DNA from: Locusta migratoria
Lineage: Eukaryota; Arthropoda; Insecta; Orthoptera; Acrididae
Assembly: GCA_026315105.1 (NCBI GenBank)
Contig: CM048744.1
Span: 840,544,094 to 840,608,093 of the forward strand
DNA: 64,000 nucleotides
Direction: 5' to 3'
In this document: positions 61,862-64,000 of the stretch, one piece after another
How positions within the stretch are numbered: the stretch's first letter is position 1
How the letters are laid out: each line of letters begins with the position of its first letter
The notes under the pieces: model-generated
The model's database searches: none
Seen by the model: only the letters and a program-made list of their open reading frames with translations
Told to the model about the DNA's origin: nothing
Made by a program: the position numbers and the translations under genes

Positions 61862-62339
61862 GATGTTTAGTACAAGGCTGGATAACATTCTACGCGAAAC
61901 TATAAAGACACTTTACGATTATGTTGACGGAGTGATAACGAAGGAAGCTCTTTCTCAGACCCGTTTCGGGCTATGCGATGTTCGGAGACAAAGGTGTCGC
62001 TCTCAGTAGGCCGTAAATCAACTACTCCAGTCCGTAAGCCGTCTCTTCGACTAGCGCCCGCTGGTTAGGCAACGCAAATAACACTGCTGCACGCCGGGGA
62101 GCCTGTATGACCTGTTTTGCTGTTTCATTCTGTCACATCCAGTTATTCGGCGTTATCTGTGTGTCAGACTTCTGTCGGAGATCATAACATACAATCGATT
62201 GGAAAAAACTACAAAGCAATTCTCTTCTGACTTCCAATTTGCAAGAATGGGATTGGTAGTACAAAAAAACGCATTTTTTGTATTCATGTTGTCTCGCTAG
62301 AAATCCTGTGGGCCGCGAGAAATAACAGAGTGGTTCTGT
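61862..62339. other. No supported feature
   Basis: No repeat end, box or coding frame is recognisable. GACCCGTTTCGGGCTATGCG near 61960 resembles terminus-like motifs, but only one copy is present. Confidence 0.4.
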
Positions 62340-62455
62340 CCGCCTTGTCAGGGAATGAGAGGGTGCTCCCGTCGGAGGTTCGAATTCTCTTTCGGGCTTG
62401 AGTGTGTGGGACTGATCACCACAGTAGTTTGGTCTCATAGATTCAGAAACATTTG
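62340..62455 (+). mobile_element. SINE-B, eroded
   Basis: The B box GGTTCGAATTC, TCTTTCGGGCTTGAGTGTGT, GGGACTGATCACCACAGTAG, GTTTGGTC and AACATTTGAAATT are recognisable. The A-box end is badly degraded. Confidence 0.65.
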
Positions 62456-62549
62456 AAATTCTGGAGAAACACCTGGCGTCCCAACTTTGGAATCACGAAT
62501 CCTTTACCACCACTTGCTGAAAAATGTTCCTGTCGAAGCAGAAAACTGA

Positions 62550-63260
62550 CAAATACGAGGGTTGGCATTTAAATAGAGGCAACTGCGTATCCACAACCTA
62601 TACAAAAGCGTTACACGTCTTCACCTATTACTGTCTTTCAAAGTAGTCACCACCATTGTGTAGAACCCGCATTGTGGAAGGCGTAGAATACCTTTAGCAG
62701 AGCCTGTTATGTTGATGGTGCGAATAGAGCCGTCTACTGCCTGTCGAATCTCTGCAACAGTTCTGAAGCGAATGCCACGAAGTGGTTCCTTCATCTACGG
62801 AATCAAATCAAAGTCACAATGACTTAAGGTCGGGGAGTATGGGGGATAGTACAGTACTTCCCAGTCCCATAGCGCTCCTAGTGCGTCTGAGCAGCGTCGA
62901 ACGAATTTATTGCTGCATTTCCGTCAATTCATGCGGAACCCATCGTGATGCGATTTTTCGCATTCCCAGGCGTTTCTTCAGGATGCGAAGCTCAGTCGTA
63001 TGCGCTAATCCGGATTCGTGGGCGAGCTCATGAATTGTCTGGCGTCGATCACTGTCCACTACTGCGGCAACAGTATGCACTCCTTTCTCAGAGACGCTAG
63101 GACGTCTGCCACAGTTTGCCGACCTTCGTTGAAGGCTTTTACCCAACGTGTCACTGTTGCAATGCCGATTCTCCGAACGCCTCTTGAAGACCTTGATGAC
63201 ACCGTCATGCTGTGCGACCTCTGGCATATTCAATCTTGAGCCAACTCCGATCTTCCTACG
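62550..63260 (-). pseudogene. mariner transposase, internally deleted
   Basis: Minus-strand translation shows FKRRSENRHCNSDTLGKSLQ, GRRPSVSEKGVHTVAAVVDS, DRRQTIHELAHESGLAHTTE (helix-turn-helix), RILKKRLGMRKIASRWVPHE. After a deletion comes YYPPYSPTLSHCDFDLIP, a mutated PYSPDLAPSDF motif, and LRGIRFRTVAEIRQAVD. The first two catalytic Asp regions are lost. One terminus (TACGAGGGTTGGCATTTAAA) lies near 62556; the other was not found. Confidence 0.85.
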
Positions 63261-64000
63261 AAAAACTTACAGGTATGCAGCGAGTTATCAAATTCGATGT
63301 CGGCCGTTGAGAACTGATATTTATTATTTTGATATCCTGACCGTTTTCAAATTTGGTCGTGTCGGCGCTATGTGCTTGCTTGCGCGGGGTGTGTTGTCTT
63401 AATTGTTTACTCGTTGAAAACCGAGGTTATAAAGATCTGTTACACCATAGAAACTGACAGGAAAACGTGTTTAAAATCTTGGTCACCGTAGCTGGACAGA
63501 ATCAGGTCAGCAACTCTGTAATAGAAATGCTCACTTGTCTTGCTTGACGACGGTCGTCGATTCACTGGCTTAATTATTGTGTCCAGTCTCTGTCACAGAT
63601 AGCAGTACATACTGGTAGCTGCTACAGGCAGCTAGGAGGTGGATTCTGGTCGATGCCGTACTTTTGCACTAAGCATCATCTGGGGAAGGTGGTGATCCGC
63701 TGTGCTGACGACTTCACTACCCTGTGGTGGCTGCCTGAGGCCAGCTCAGTCTTCAGTGTTTGGTTACCGGAGGCCAGTGTTCCTGTCGTAGAGGTATCAC
63801 TCTGGTGCTAATCCGGCCAGCCAGTAACCGGAGTCGGGTATCAGCACGGCATCCGACTTCAGGAGGGTCCACGCATGGATCCACTGGCAGCTACAGAGAC
63901 TGGAGAAGGGACCGAGCACTTCTCAATAACAGTCCTTGCGTCGGTTCCCGGACGTCGCGGCGCGGGCACTACCGTCCAGACGGCTCACAGCAGTCGGGAC
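63261..64000. other. No supported feature to window end
   Basis: The last 450 bases are GC-richer and could be the start of a retroelement (for example GTCGCGGCGCGGGCACTACC), but I see no terminal repeat, primer-binding site or coding frame to support this. Confidence 0.35.

Noticed and set aside
63480..64000. LTR or retrovirus-like start at the window end
   Set aside because: No terminal repeat, primer-binding site or gag/pol peptide is visible. The composition shift alone is not enough.

Overview
The window reads as a gene-free, repeat-saturated stretch of a large insect nuclear genome. Several tRNA-derived SINE families occur here that I associate with grasshoppers and locusts. An orthopteran such as Schistocerca is therefore my best guess; this is recognition plus inference, not a search result. 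I find no intact host gene, rRNA, functional tRNA, operon or CRISPR array. Almost every long reading frame belongs to a decayed transposon, a simple repeat or a palindrome. I could not run alignments, so most boundaries are eye estimates; those backed by target-site duplications (TSDs) are close to base-accurate.

Working labels, used only here. SINE-A: about 200 bp, class-II (Leu/Ser-like) tRNA head with A box TGGCCGAGGGG and B box GGTTCGAATCC, body with GACTGATGACCCCGTAGTTAAG, tail AACATTTGAACATTT. SINE-B: related, with a GCGGAGTGGCCGAGCGCA-type head or a GACCAAACTGCG body. SINE-C: tRNA-like with AGCAGGAGACC and GGATTCGAACCCGGG. SINE-D: palindromic element with divergent tRNA-like heads. SINE-E, F, G: single minor types. 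LINE-J and J2: CR1/Jockey-like, tail GTAGATGTAGA. LINE-K: RLRWWGHV carboxyl end and (GAT)n tail. LINE-L: RTE-like endonuclease plus reverse transcriptase (RT). H1, H2, H3: Helitron-like families. FB: foldback (long inverted repeat) elements.

Layout. 0-5 kb: SINE-B/C copies, three foldbacks, a split LINE-K, and a SINE inside a SINE. 5-13 kb: Helitron-like and mariner relics, a 0.65 kb direct duplication flanking a foldback, a LINE-J and a Tc1 relic. 13-20 kb: LINE-J split by an H1 Helitron that itself holds a LINE-K, then a LINE-J split by a 0.7 kb LTR-like insert. 20-21.5 kb: a 1.5 kb palindrome with a 9-bp TSD. 22-33 kb: a foldback with tRNA-like arms, the best preserved LINE-J, a second H1, and two mariner-superfamily elements. 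33-41 kb: a Tc1 relic, and a piggyBac-like relic split by LINE-L. 41-50 kb: H2 and H3 Helitrons and LINE-J2. 50-52.4 kb: a three-level SINE nest and another foldback. 52-64 kb: a GC-rich segment, Penelope-like (PLE) and mariner relics that form one chimeric frame, an endonuclease-RT LINE-L, and mariner relics.

The elements do not form a joint pathway; the window is a stratified record of insertions. Many layers can be ordered in time because removing one insertion, with one copy of its TSD, rejoins the host element. The strongest candidates for something undescribed are the 19.98-21.48 kb palindrome and the palindromic tRNA-headed elements.
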